Assembly: GCF_004123905.1 (NCBI RefSeq)
Contig: NZ_MZXW01000007.1
Span: forward strand, 1-64,000
Length of the DNA: 64,000 nt
Source of the DNA: Bradyrhizobium betae
GTDB taxonomy: Bacteria > Pseudomonadota > Alphaproteobacteria > Rhizobiales > Xanthobacteraceae
Direction: 5' to 3'
Shown: piece after piece, positions 52,716 to 61,659 of the stretch
Layout: each line of letters opens with the position of its first letter
Position numbering within the stretch: position 1 is the stretch's first letter
Program-made: the position numbers and the translations under genes
Notes under the pieces: model-generated
What the model was told of the DNA's origin: nothing
Databases searched by the model: none
Seen by the model: the letters and a program-made list of their open reading frames with translations, nothing else

Positions 52716-53921
52716 ATGCGATTCCTAAAATCTGACAGCAGGCTCCTCGGAGTCCTGCTGGTGCTGGCAATCACCCAACTCATCGGATGGGGCACGATCG
52801 GTCTTCCGGCCGTCATCGGACGCGACCTTGCAGCCGATCTCGGCTTGAGCTTGCCGGCGGTGTTCGCGGGCAGCTCGGTGCTTTATGTCACCATGGGCCT
52901 GTGCGCGCCCTGGCTCGCCAAGGCGTTTGCGCGGCATGGCGCCCGCAAGGTGATGATGGTGGGCACGGTCGTGGCCGTGCCGGGCTATGTCGTGCTGTAT
53001 TTTGCGCGTGAGCCAATTCTCTATTTCCTGGCCTGGGTCATCCTCGGCATGGGCGGCAGCGCCACGCTGTCGACCGGCGCCTATATCATGCTCAACGAAG
53101 TGGCCGGGCGCCAGGCCAAGAACGCCATCGGCGCGCTGATGTTGGTGACCGGCCTCTCCAGCAGCATCTTCTGGCCGACCACCTCGTTTCTGAGCGGCCA
53201 TTTCGGCTGGCGCGGCACCTGCCTCGTCTACGCCGCCATGCTGATCCTGGTCTCGCTTCCGCTCTATGCCTTTGGCGCGCCGCGCCGGAACATCGTGACG
53301 GACGGCGGCGGAGAGGCCGCAAAACCTTCCGAAGCGCCTGCGATTCCCAGGAGCACCTTCAACCTCGTCGTGATCGCGATTACGCTCAATGCCTTCGTCA
53401 ATTTCGGCCTCGGCGCCGTGCTGATCGAGCTGCTCCGGGCCGAGGGTCTGGCGCCGGCGCAGGCGCTTGCGTTCGGCTCGATGCTCGGCGTGATCCAGGT
53501 CAGCGCCCGCGGGCTCGATTTTCTCGGCGGGGGACGGTGGGACGGGATCACGACAGGACTCGTCGCCGGCACGGCGCTGCCCGTCGCCATGCTGCTGCTG
53601 ATGGTGAGCGAGGGCGCGACCTGGGCGGTCGCGGTCTTCATTCTGCTCTATGGCGCCGGCAGCGGCGCGATGGCGGTGGCCCGGGCGACGATCCCGCTGG
53701 TGTTCTACGACCAGGCCGAATTCGCCAAGGCGATGTCGATGATCGCGCTGCCGCTCAATCTCGCCTCGGCCATCTCGCCGCCGCTCCTGGCCGCTCTGCT
53801 CACCCAGTTCGGCAGCCGCGGCGCCCTGGGCCTGACATTGGTGTTTTCCTGCGTGACGGTGCTGATCCTGGTCCTGCTCGGCCGGCGGCGGCCGGGGGTG
53901 GTCGCGGCCGGCGTGGTGTGA
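52716..53921 (+). CDS. MFS transporter
   Basis: The 401-residue inner-membrane protein has about 12 hydrophobic helices, starting LLGVLLVLAITQLIGWGTIG. Charged and glycine motifs are AKAFARHGARKVMMVGTV in the first half and VFYDQAEFAKAMSMIALPLN in the second. It resembles oxalate/formate-like or MFS exporters rather than the MHS carrier. The ATG 52716 starts right before the first helix; a GTG at 52650 would add 22 residues. It lies 133 bases after the first BKACE gene, so it may handle a related metabolite. Confidence 0.85.
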   Translation: MRFLKSDSRLLGVLLVLAITQLIGWGTIGLPAVIGRDLAADLGLSLPAVFAGSSVLYVTMGLCAPWLAKAFARHGARKVMMVGTVVAVPGYVVLYFAREPILYFLAWVILGMGGSATLSTGAYIMLNEVAGRQAKNAIGALMLVTGLSSSIFWPTTSFLSGHFGWRGTCLVYAAMLILVSLPLYAFGAPRRNIVTDGGGEAAKPSEAPAIPRSTFNLVVIAITLNAFVNFGLGAVLIELLRAEGLAPAQALAFGSMLGVIQVSARGLDFLGGGRWDGITTGLVAGTALPVAMLLLMVSEGATWAVAVFILLYGAGSGAMAVARATIPLVFYDQAEFAKAMSMIALPLNLASAISPPLLAALLTQFGSRGALGLTLVFSCVTVLILVLLGRRRPGVVAAGVV

Positions 53922-54040
53922 GGGATACACCCGTAGATTGCCAGGCGGCTTTGGTGTAGCATTGATGCAAGGCCGCATCGTGCGGCAAAACTCCTATTCG
54001 CTCTCCATTTCGGTTGCTTCGTCCGAAAGCGATTTCAGCG

Positions 54041-56230
54041 ATGACGGATTCCGTGGCGCCCTCACGAGGTTCCGAGCAGTCCGCAGGCGCATCTCCGGCG
54101 CCGGCGGAAGCGCCTGCCGGGCAGGACCCTCCCAAGTCACCGCCGAGCCCGCCGGCCTTCGCCGCCAAGGCGAACGATCTCGAAGCGTTGCGCGGTGCGG
54201 TCGTCGATGCCGCAAACGTCAGCGCGGGCCTCTGGCTCAGCTATCTCTTCGTGCTGCTCTATCTCGCCATCGCCGCCGGCAGCGTCACCCATCGCGATCT
54301 CCTGTTCGAGAAATCGGTCAAGCTGCCGTTCCTCAATGTCGAGCTGCCGCTGGTAGCGTTCTTCGTCATGGGGCCGGCGCTTTTCCTCGTCGTGCACGCT
54401 TATGTGCTGTTGCACTTCATGCTGCTCGCCGACAAGGCGGGGGCCTTCCACCAGCAACTCCGGCTGCAGATCGATGACGACGGCATTCGCGCGAGCTTGC
54501 GCCGCCAATTGCCGAGCAACGTCTTCGTTCAGTTCGTCGCCGGGCCGCCCGGCGTCCGATCGGGCGGAGTAGGCCTGATGTTTCGCCTGATTGCCCAGCT
54601 CAGCCTGATCGTGCTGCCGATCGGGCTGTTGATGCTGTTCCAGCTTCAATTCCTCGCTTACCACAGCGAGCCCGTCAGCTGGTGGCAGCGGATCGCGGTT
54701 GTGATCGACCTGGTGCTCATCTGGGCCATTTGGCCCTCGATCAACCGAGGTGTGATAGCGCGGCTCAGGTTGCGCGATTTCCTGCACTGGCCGGTTGCCG
54801 CATCGGCTTTGGCGAGCTTGCTGGTCATCATGATGGTCGGCGCAGTTGCCACCTTCCCGGGCGAATGGCTGCACACAGCGCTGCCGACGCTCCGGATCGT
54901 TCCGGCGGCATGGTCGTCGGACGAGCCGGCTGCGAAGGGCAAGGAGAGGCTCAGTGACACCAAGTTCGTGTCCCTGCATACACTGCTGATCGCCGGAGAA
55001 GCTGACCCGATCACGCGGAGGCCCGTGAGCGTATGGTCCAATCGGCTCGTGCTGCCGGAATTTAATGCCGCGTCGGCGTCTGGCGAAGCGCTGGCTTTGC
55101 GAGGCCGCCGGCTGGAAGGGGCCGTGCTGCCCGGAGCCCGTTTGGATGGGGTCGATTTTACCGGGGCCCATCTCCAGGAGGCCAATTTCGATGGCGCCGA
55201 TTTGAAAGGCGCGCAGTTCGGGTGCGGTGAGGCGTTGGTGAAGTTCGACAACTTCGGCAAGGAGCTGCGGTGGAGCTGGAAATGGGTGGAGGATCAGGTC
55301 TCCAAACTGGCGAATCCGCGCACAAACCATGATTGCGTCTGGCTACGCGGAGCTTCCATGAGAAATGCTTCGCTGCAGGGAGCCTTGCTGGACGGAAGTC
55401 AAATGCAGGGCGTTGATTTGACTCGCGCTCGTCTTCACGGAGCCTCGATGCAGCTGGTCAATCTGGATGGAGCTTCGCTCTTTCGTGCGGATTTGCCGGG
55501 GGTGTCGCTCCGCGGCGCATCCCTTATTGGCGCGGATCTGCAAAGTACAGGGATGTCCGGCGTGACGCTCGAGCTTTCCGACTTATCAGCTGCGAAGCTG
55601 AATTTTGCCAATCTTCAAGGAGCTCAATTTGGTGAAGCCGGATATGAGGGAGCAAAATTTCAAGGAGCCTTTCTTTGGCGAAGCACGGTGCAAGGCCCGT
55701 ACAATGATGCTGCGGTCCAACCCTGGGTTCGCGAGCCGGTTCTTGATGCGAGTTATCGGCGCAACATCTATGTGCCGTGCGAGAGGAGCGCCGATGACGA
55801 TTGCTTATGGACACCAGAGACGTTCGAGGCCCTCAAGCGATCTCTCCAGGAAAACATTTCCGACCTCAAGCGTCGCAACGATGCGATTGAGCGCATCAGT
55901 GGCCTAGATCCGACAACGAAGGATACGGAGTCTCCCAAACCTTCACCATGGCTGAACCTGGAAAATGCCTTGCCCAGCGAGTCCGATTTCCTGAAGACGC
56001 GTGGGAAACATCTGCGCGCCGCCTGTTGCCGCAACGGCGGCGTCGACGTCATACACGCGCTGCTGAAGCGCAGGTTCGACATAAATATGCTGGAGGACAG
56101 GGACGTACTGAAGGTATTTGCCGGCGATTTGCTCGAAGGCAAGGACTGTCCGGAGATGAAAAAACTGATTGAACAAGACAGAGAGCTGCTTGAGCGAGTC
56201 AAATTGAGCACGGGCCCTTTCGCACCGTAG
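54041..56230 (+). CDS. Large membrane pentapeptide-repeat protein
   Basis: The 729-residue product has an N-terminal Pro/Ala-rich stretch, five hydrophobic helices between residues about 60 and 290 (WLSYLFVLLYLAIAAG, LIAQLSLIVLPIGLLMLFQL, ALASLLVIMMVGAVATFPG) and, from about residue 340 to 560, pentapeptide repeats such as LEGAVLPGARLDGVDFTGAH and FDGADLKGAQF. The helices suggest inner-membrane anchoring with the beta helix facing one side. The remaining C-terminal region, with two Cys in HLRAACCRNGG and HALLKRRFDI, has an ankyrin-like helical pattern. Third-position GC bias falls in the C-terminal half. Function unknown. Confidence 0.85.
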   Translation: MTDSVAPSRGSEQSAGASPAPAEAPAGQDPPKSPPSPPAFAAKANDLEALRGAVVDAANVSAGLWLSYLFVLLYLAIAAGSVTHRDLLFEKSVKLPFLNVELPLVAFFVMGPALFLVVHAYVLLHFMLLADKAGAFHQQLRLQIDDDGIRASLRRQLPSNVFVQFVAGPPGVRSGGVGLMFRLIAQLSLIVLPIGLLMLFQLQFLAYHSEPVSWWQRIAVVIDLVLIWAIWPSINRGVIARLRLRDFLHWPVAASALASLLVIMMVGAVATFPGEWLHTALPTLRIVPAAWSSDEPAAKGKERLSDTKFVSLHTLLIAGEADPITRRPVSVWSNRLVLPEFNAASASGEALALRGRRLEGAVLPGARLDGVDFTGAHLQEANFDGADLKGAQFGCGEALVKFDNFGKELRWSWKWVEDQVSKLANPRTNHDCVWLRGASMRNASLQGALLDGSQMQGVDLTRARLHGASMQLVNLDGASLFRADLPGVSLRGASLIGADLQSTGMSGVTLELSDLSAAKLNFANLQGAQFGEAGYEGAKFQGAFLWRSTVQGPYNDAAVQPWVREPVLDASYRRNIYVPCERSADDDCLWTPETFEALKRSLQENISDLKRRNDAIERISGLDPTTKDTESPKPSPWLNLENALPSESDFLKTRGKHLRAACCRNGGVDVIHALLKRRFDINMLEDRDVLKVFAGDLLEGKDCPEMKKLIEQDRELLERVKLSTGPFAP

Positions 56231-56430
56231 GGCAAGGTGCTTCGCCGAACAGCCCCCGATAATTCCCAGAAATGCCGCCGAGCGGAACGCCCGGCGGATG
56301 GGCGGGAAAGCGCCAGCGGATGGCCGTATGCCGCCAGTGCAGTGCTCAGGACCGCAAAATAGTGTATCCGCAGGAGGCGCAGGCCGATCCCGCCGCCGCG
56401 CCAAGATCCAGTTCCCCGGAGGAAATCGAC

Positions 56431-57660
56431 ATGTCGGCCTTGCCGCTCTCAGGCATCAAGATCCTTGACCTCACGCGTGTGCTTGCCGGGCCCTTGTCGG
56501 CCCAGATGTTGGGCGATCTCGGCGCGGATGTGATCAAGATCGAGCGGCCGGGCACCGGCGACGACGCGCGCGCCTTCGGCCCGCCATACCTGACCGACCC
56601 CGAGGGCAAGGCGAACAACAACAACTCGTTCTATCTCTGCGCCAACCGCAACAAGAAGTCGGTCACGGTCAACATCGCCAAGCCCGAGGGACAGGCGATC
56701 ATCCGCGAGCTCGCCAAGGACGTCGACGTCTTCATGGAGAACTACAAGGTCGGCGATCTCAAGCGTTACGGCCTCGACTACGAGACCATCAAGGCGATCA
56801 ATCCCGGCATCATCTATTGCTCGGTGACCGGCTTCGGCCAGACCGGCCCTTACGCCCCGCGCGCCGGCTATGACGCCATCCTCCAGGCGATGGGCGGCCT
56901 GATGAGCGTGACCGGCCATATCGACGGCGAGCCGGGCGAGGGCCCGATGAAGGTCGGCCCGTCGATCGTCGACTACATGACCGGCATGAACACCTCGATC
57001 GGGATTCTCTCCGCGCTCTACCATCGCGACGTCAATGGCGGGCAGGGCCAGCACATCGACGTCTGCCTGTTCGACACGGTCATCGCCTCGCTGTCGCACT
57101 GGCTGCAGATCTACCTCGTCAACGGCAAGACGCCACCGCGCCGCGGCACCTGGGGCAATGGCGGCATGCCGGCCGGCGTATTCCGCTGCACCGACGGCGA
57201 GCTGATGCTGGTGGTCGGCAATGACGGCCAGTTCCGGAAGACCTGCGCCGTGCTCGGCGAGCCCGAGCTTGCGAGCGATCCGCGCTTCATCAAGAACAAC
57301 GACCGCGTCGTGCACGGCAAGGAGATCATGGCGATCTTCGCCGGCCTGTTCCTGAAGCAGCCGGTGGCCTATTGGCTGGACAGACTGGAGGAGGCCGGCG
57401 TGCCCTCGGGCCCGATCAACAATTTCGAGCAGGTGTTTTCCGATCCACACGTCCAGTCGCGCGGCATGCGGGTGAAGGTCGACCATCCCTTCGAGCCAAA
57501 TCTCTCGCTGATCCGCAACGCGCTGACGCTGTCGGGCACCCCGATCGAGACCTACCGCGCGCCGCCGCTGCTCGGCGAGCACACAAAGGAAGTGCTCGGC
57601 GGCAAGCTCGGCTATGACGCGGAGAAGATCGAGGGGCTGAAGCAGCAGGGCATCATCTAG
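56431..57660 (+). CDS. CaiB/BaiF (class III) CoA-transferase
   Basis: The 409-residue protein has the family core LPLSGIKILDLTRVLAGPLS, ADVIKIERPGTGDDARAF and ENYKVGDLKRYGLDY. The probable catalytic Asp181 sits in GPSIVDYMTGMN. Class III transferases move CoA from an acyl-CoA donor to a carboxylic acid. A GGAGGA ribosome site precedes the ATG. It is three bases upstream of the second BKACE gene, so it is cotranscribed, and may activate the substrate of that enzyme or recycle its product. Confidence 0.94.
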   Translation: MSALPLSGIKILDLTRVLAGPLSAQMLGDLGADVIKIERPGTGDDARAFGPPYLTDPEGKANNNNSFYLCANRNKKSVTVNIAKPEGQAIIRELAKDVDVFMENYKVGDLKRYGLDYETIKAINPGIIYCSVTGFGQTGPYAPRAGYDAILQAMGGLMSVTGHIDGEPGEGPMKVGPSIVDYMTGMNTSIGILSALYHRDVNGGQGQHIDVCLFDTVIASLSHWLQIYLVNGKTPPRRGTWGNGGMPAGVFRCTDGELMLVVGNDGQFRKTCAVLGEPELASDPRFIKNNDRVVHGKEIMAIFAGLFLKQPVAYWLDRLEEAGVPSGPINNFEQVFSDPHVQSRGMRVKVDHPFEPNLSLIRNALTLSGTPIETYRAPPLLGEHTKEVLGGKLGYDAEKIEGLKQQGII

Positions 57661-57663
57661 CGC

Positions 57664-58545
57664 ATGACCACCGGCAAAACCATCATCACCTGCGCCATCA
57701 CGGGCAACCTGACAAAGCCCGAGCAGTCGCCGTATCTCCCCATCACGCCCGAGCAGATCGCGACGTCCGCGCTGGAAGCCGCCGAAGCCGGCGCCGCCAT
57801 CGCGCATATCCATGTGCGCGATCCCGCCACGGGGCGGCCCTCGATGTCCGTCGACCTCTACCGCGAGGTGGTCGAGCTGATCCGCGCCCGCAACAAGAGC
57901 CTGGTCATCAACCTCACGACCGGTCCGGGCGGGCGTTTCGTCCCTTCGATCGAAGACCCCAAGCTCGCCGGCCCCGGCACCACGCTGCTCCAGCCCGAAA
58001 AGCGTGTCGAGCACATCGAGCTGCTCAAGCCCGACATCTGCACGCTCGACCTCAACACCATGAATTCCGGCGGCGAGGTCGTGATCAACACCCCGCGCAA
58101 TGTCCGCATCATGGCCGAGCGGATGAAGGCGGCGGGCGTGCTGCCGGAGATCGAGCTGTTCGATTCCGGCGACTGCCATCTGGCAAGTGACCTGTTCGCC
58201 GACGGCACGCTGAAGGGGCCGGGCCTGTTCTCGCTCGTGCTCGGGGTGAAGTACGGCTTCTCTGCCACGCCGGAGACGATGTTCTACGCCCGCAGCCTGC
58301 TGCCGCCGGGCGCGATCTGGTCCGGCTTCGGCATCGGCCGCGCCGAATTCCCGATGGTCGCGCAGGCCTTTTTGCTCGGCGGCCACGTCCGCGTCGGCAT
58401 GGAGGACAATCTCTATCTGTCGAAGGGCGTGCTGGCGAAGACCAACGCCGAGCTGGTCGTGCATGCCGCAGGCATTTTGACGAGCCTGGGGGCGAGCGTT
58501 GCGACCGCGAAAGATGCGCGCGCGATGCTGGGACTGGCACAATAG
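57664..58545 (+). CDS. BKACE-family beta-keto acid cleavage enzyme (second)
   Basis: The 293-residue product has the same signatures as the first: AAIAHIHVRDPATGRPS with zinc ligands His48 and His50, PEIELFDSGDCHLASDLF, SGFGIGRAEFPMVAQA and RVGMEDNLYL. It begins MTTGKTIITCAITGNLTKPE. The substrate-specificity loops differ from the first paralogue (VLGVKYGFSATPET in this one), so the two probably act on different keto acids. It is three bases from the CoA-transferase gene. Confidence 0.94.
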   Translation: MTTGKTIITCAITGNLTKPEQSPYLPITPEQIATSALEAAEAGAAIAHIHVRDPATGRPSMSVDLYREVVELIRARNKSLVINLTTGPGGRFVPSIEDPKLAGPGTTLLQPEKRVEHIELLKPDICTLDLNTMNSGGEVVINTPRNVRIMAERMKAAGVLPEIELFDSGDCHLASDLFADGTLKGPGLFSLVLGVKYGFSATPETMFYARSLLPPGAIWSGFGIGRAEFPMVAQAFLLGGHVRVGMEDNLYLSKGVLAKTNAELVVHAAGILTSLGASVATAKDARAMLGLAQ

Positions 58546-58691
58546 TTTGGTGGCAGCAGTATGACGCCGGCGCGGCCTTACGCGAGGCTTGCGCGCAATC
58601 CCCAGATTAACCCGGTCCGTAATCGCACAGGCTTCCGCTTCGCGCGCGACTCAGATTCGATCTCTCCACCTAAGTTCGGGGAGGGAAGTGC

Positions 58692-58907
58692 ATGTCCTAT
58701 ACGATCGGGTTCCAAGCCAAGGACCAGAAGGCCATTCTGGCGACCGAGGCGGCGACGGCCAATCAGGCTGTTGCGATCATTGCCGCACTGCGGCAAGGCG
58801 CCGACGAGATAAAGTTCATCCGCTCGCCGCAGGAAGGCGAGATGGGCATCGAGATGCTGCTGCTGCTCGCCAAGGAAGAGGCCGAGGAGATGCCGCAGCG
58901 GGCCTAA
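58692..58907 (+). CDS. Small soluble protein of unknown function
   Basis: The 71-residue product MSYTIGFQAKDQKAILATEA continues into a helical Ala/Glu-rich region ending EEAEEMPQRA. It follows a strong GGGAGGGAAG ribosome site. It has no signal peptide or membrane segment. It may be a small dimerising protein of the catabolic cluster, though the link is only positional. Confidence 0.6.
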   Translation: MSYTIGFQAKDQKAILATEAATANQAVAIIAALRQGADEIKFIRSPQEGEMGIEMLLLLAKEEAEEMPQRA

Positions 58908-59000
58908 CCCGCCGACCACACTTCGATCGGAAGCGAAGCATGTTGGCTGCATTGTCATGTAGTCAGGCATCACTCTCGCTCGAACCGAAGGTGGCCGCCG

Positions 59001-59393
59001 ATGAAACGCGAAGCGCTCCGCGTCGAACCGATTTCGACATTCCTCGATCGCTGGAAGGCGCCGACCTCGCCGGTCACGCGCGCCGGCAACATGATCTTCG
59101 TCGCCGGCCTGCCGCCATTCGACCCGGAGACGGGTGAGCTTGTGGAAATGCCGATCGAGCGGCAGAGCGAGATCATCATGGAGCAGATGAAGCTGTGCCT
59201 TCAGACGGCCGGCGCCTCGCTCGACAACGTCATGAAGTGCAACGTCTACTGCACCTCGACAAGGCACTTCGCCGCCTTCAACGCGATCTATGCGCGCTAC
59301 TTCCCGGTCGATCCGCCGGCGCGGATCTTCGTCGTGACGCCGGAATGGTTCGGCCCCTTCGACGTCGAGATCGACTGCATCGCGATGATGTGA
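59001..59393 (+). CDS. RidA-family protein
   Basis: The 130-residue product matches the RidA/YjgF/Rid family, which hydrolyses reactive enamine/imine intermediates. The signatures are SPVTRAGNMIFVAGLPPFDP, VMKCNVYCTSTRHFAAFNAI, the Arg in PPARIFVV and the Glu in FDVEIDCIAMM. The Arg for imine hydrolysis appears to be present. The position next to acyl-CoA genes suggests a role in a catabolic route that forms imines or keto acids. Confidence 0.9.
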   Translation: MKREALRVEPISTFLDRWKAPTSPVTRAGNMIFVAGLPPFDPETGELVEMPIERQSEIIMEQMKLCLQTAGASLDNVMKCNVYCTSTRHFAAFNAIYARYFPVDPPARIFVVTPEWFGPFDVEIDCIAMM

Positions 59394-59397
59394 AGTC

Positions 59398-60069
59398 TTA
59401 GCGCGCGTCGCGCGCGAGGGCACGTGGTGGCGCCTTCGCCTCGTTGCGTCCTGCCGTCAGCGCCATGGTCGCGACGCTGACCACGCGTGCAATGACGTCC
59501 TCGACGTCATCAAGATCGCATTTGCCTTCCGACAGCTTTGTGAGCCGCTCGCTTTCGCGGATGGTGTGGTGCGCCATCGCGAGCGCGAAGTTGAGGCCCC
59601 AGTAGATATCGACGTCGCTGCGGTCGGGCAGGGCGCGCCGCATCGCGCCTGCGAATTTCCGCAGATGGTCGATCTCGCGGTTCTTGATACGGCGGATCGG
59701 CGGCACGGATTCGATCGAGGCGCGGATCATGAAGCGCGCCGCGGTCGAGCGCTGGTTTTCCGGACCAAGACAGCCGCGCAAGGTCGGGCCGACCAGCGCG
59801 TGCAGGATCACCTCGATCGGCGCGCGGCCACCGCCTTGCTCTTCCGCCGCCTTCAATTCGCGCAAGCGCTCGCGGTTGGTCGCGATCGAGCGTGTCACGA
59901 ACAGCTCGGCGATCAGCTCGTCCTTCGAGCCGAAATGATAGTTCACCGCGGCCAGATTGACACTGGCCGCCGCGACGATGTCGCGCAGCGTCACGTCGCC
60001 AAAGCCGCGATCGGCATAGAGCCGTTCGGCGGCGGCGAGAATGGCAGACCTCGTATGATCGCTGGCCAT
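59398..60069 (-). CDS. TetR-family transcriptional regulator
   Basis: The 223-residue protein has a TetR-type DNA-binding domain at the N terminus (RSAILAAAERLYADRGFGDV, TLRDIVAAASVNLAAVNYHF, GSKDELIAELF) and a ligand-binding C-terminal domain. It is divergent from the acyl-CoA dehydrogenase gene; the 223-bp gap has a candidate operator at 60098-60128. It probably represses the dehydrogenase/kinase genes and may be released by an acyl-CoA-type ligand. The RidA gene converges on it, ending four bases before its stop codon. Confidence 0.93.
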   Translation of the reverse strand: MASDHTRSAILAAAERLYADRGFGDVTLRDIVAAASVNLAAVNYHFGSKDELIAELFVTRSIATNRERLRELKAAEEQGGGRAPIEVILHALVGPTLRGCLGPENQRSTAARFMIRASIESVPPIRRIKNREIDHLRKFAGAMRRALPDRSDVDIYWGLNFALAMAHHTIRESERLTKLSEGKCDLDDVEDVIARVVSVATMALTAGRNEAKAPPRALARDAR

Positions 60070-60097
60070 GAATGCCCTCAGGGGAGGGGAGTTGCAA

Positions 60098-60128
60098 TTC
60101 AAACACTTGTATGAAACTATCGTTTGAA
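60098..60128. promoter_or_regulatory. Candidate TetR operator
   Basis: TTCAAAC at 60098-60104 and GTTTGAA at 60122-60128 are exact reverse complements with 17 bases between. The site lies 29 bases from the TetR start codon and 165 bases from the dehydrogenase start. Spacing is wider than for classical TetR boxes, so it may be two half-sites of two dimers. Confidence 0.5.
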
Positions 60129-60292
60129 GGTCGGAGAAAGTCAATCCGCATGATGGAATTGAGCCGCATCACAACGGCGCGGGTTCCATCTGACATCTGC
60201 GAGCAGCCGGAATGGCGCTTGCGGGCTGCGCACAGCGGGAGGACAGTCCGGCGCAAAACAGGCTTTCAAAGCGAGAAACCGAGGAGCGTCCC

Positions 60293-61528
60293 ATGGATTT
60301 CGATCTGTCCCCCAAGCAGAAGGAATGGCTCGACCGCGTGCGGTCCTTCATGGCCAAGCACGTGCGCCCGGCGGTGCCGGTTTACGACGAGCAGGATCGC
60401 AACGGCGAGCGCTGGAAGGTCATCCCGGTCCTGGAAGACCTCAAGAAGAAGGCGAAGGCCGAAGGCCTCTGGAACATGTTCATGCCGCCGAACGAGCATG
60501 AGGACGACGAATTCCGCGGCGCGGGATTGACCAATCTCGAATACGCGCTGCTGTCGGAAGAGATGGGCCGCATCACCTGGGCCTCGGAAGTGTTCAACTG
60601 TTCCGCGCCCGACACCGGCAACATGGAAGTGTTCATGCGCTACGGCTCCAAGGAGCAGAAGCGCAAATGGCTGCGCCCGTTGTTGGACGGCGAGATCCGC
60701 TCGGCCTTCCTGATGACCGAACCGGCAGTCGCCTCGTCGGACGCCACCAACATCGAGACCAGCATCAAGAAGGACGGCGATCACTACGTCATCAACGGCC
60801 GCAAATGGTGGTCATCAGGCGTCGGCGATCCCCGTTGCAAGATCGCGATCCTGATGGGCAAGACGGATTTCAACGCGGCCAAGCACCAGCAGCAGTCGCA
60901 AATCCTGGTTCCGCTCGATACGCCAGGCATCAAGGTCGAGAAGATGCTGCCGGTGTTCGGCTTCGATGACGCACCGCATGGCCATGCCCAGGTACTGCTC
61001 GACAACGTGCGGGTGCCGAAGGAGAACATCCTGCTCGGTGAGGGCCGCGGCTTCGAGATCGCGCAGGGTCGTCTCGGTCCCGGCCGTATCCATCACTGCA
61101 TGCGCACCATCGGCAAGGCCGAGGAAGCCTTGGAGAAGATGGTGAAGCGGCTCTCCTCGCGCACCGCGTTCGGCAAGAGGATCGTCGAGCACTCGGTGTG
61201 GGAGCAGCGCATCGGCGATGCCCGCACCAACATCGAGATGACGCGCCTTCTCTGCCTCAAGGCTGCCGACATGATGGACAAGGTCGGCAACAAGACCGCG
61301 CAGGCCGAGATCGCCATGATCAAGGTCGCAGCGCCCAACATGGCCCTGAAGATCATCGACGAGGCGATCCAGTCCTTTGGTGGCGCGGGCGTCTCTGACG
61401 ATGCCGGTCTCGCCAAGGACTACGCCCACATCCGCACGCTGCGTCTCGCCGACGGTCCGGACGAGGTGCACAATCGCGCCATTGCAAGGCTCGAAGTTCG
61501 GAAGTATGCCAATTCCTCCAGTCACTAA
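60293..61528 (+). CDS. Acyl-CoA dehydrogenase family protein (ACAD11/LvaC-like)
   Basis: The 411-residue flavoprotein has the ACAD motifs [56 protein letters not shown] and the C-terminal [19 protein letters not shown]. It starts [16 protein letters not shown] after GAGGAG. It is followed 131 bases later by an APH-family kinase. In the ACAD10/11 proteins of animals these two domains are fused, and the Pseudomonas LvaC/LvaA enzymes dehydrate 4-hydroxyacyl-CoA after phosphorylation. A similar role here is inferred from pairing. Confidence 0.92.
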   Translation: MDFDLSPKQKEWLDRVRSFMAKHVRPAVPVYDEQDRNGERWKVIPVLEDLKKKAKAEGLWNMFMPPNEHEDDEFRGAGLTNLEYALLSEEMGRITWASEVFNCSAPDTGNMEVFMRYGSKEQKRKWLRPLLDGEIRSAFLMTEPAVASSDATNIETSIKKDGDHYVINGRKWWSSGVGDPRCKIAILMGKTDFNAAKHQQQSQILVPLDTPGIKVEKMLPVFGFDDAPHGHAQVLLDNVRVPKENILLGEGRGFEIAQGRLGPGRIHHCMRTIGKAEEALEKMVKRLSSRTAFGKRIVEHSVWEQRIGDARTNIEMTRLLCLKAADMMDKVGNKTAQAEIAMIKVAAPNMALKIIDEAIQSFGGAGVSDDAGLAKDYAHIRTLRLADGPDEVHNRAIARLEVRKYANSSSH

Positions 61529-61571
61529 AAGGGAGGGCCGCGCGGCGCTCCCGACTTAAGAAACGACAGGG

Positions 61572-61634
61572 CATGATCCGTGATCGGATGACCGCTTGAC
61601 GCAAGTGCAAGAGCGGTTACCGATTAGGATCATG
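61572..61634. repeat. Dispersed palindromic repeat
   Basis: CATGATCC...ATCGG at the left pairs with CCGAT...GGATCATG at the right (61621-61634), and ACCGCT/AGCGGT lies inside. It is related to the element ending at 9490 (AGCATGATC...GATCATGCT). It sits between the dehydrogenase and kinase genes, so it does not exclude a shared transcript. Confidence 0.65.
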
Positions 61635-61659
61635 TTCGGACTGAAGAGGGAGCGTCACC

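Noticed and set aside
56449..58542. 697-residue minus-strand frame opposite the CoA-transferase and BKACE genes
   Set aside because: Both genes on the plus strand have complete family motifs; the antisense frame has none.
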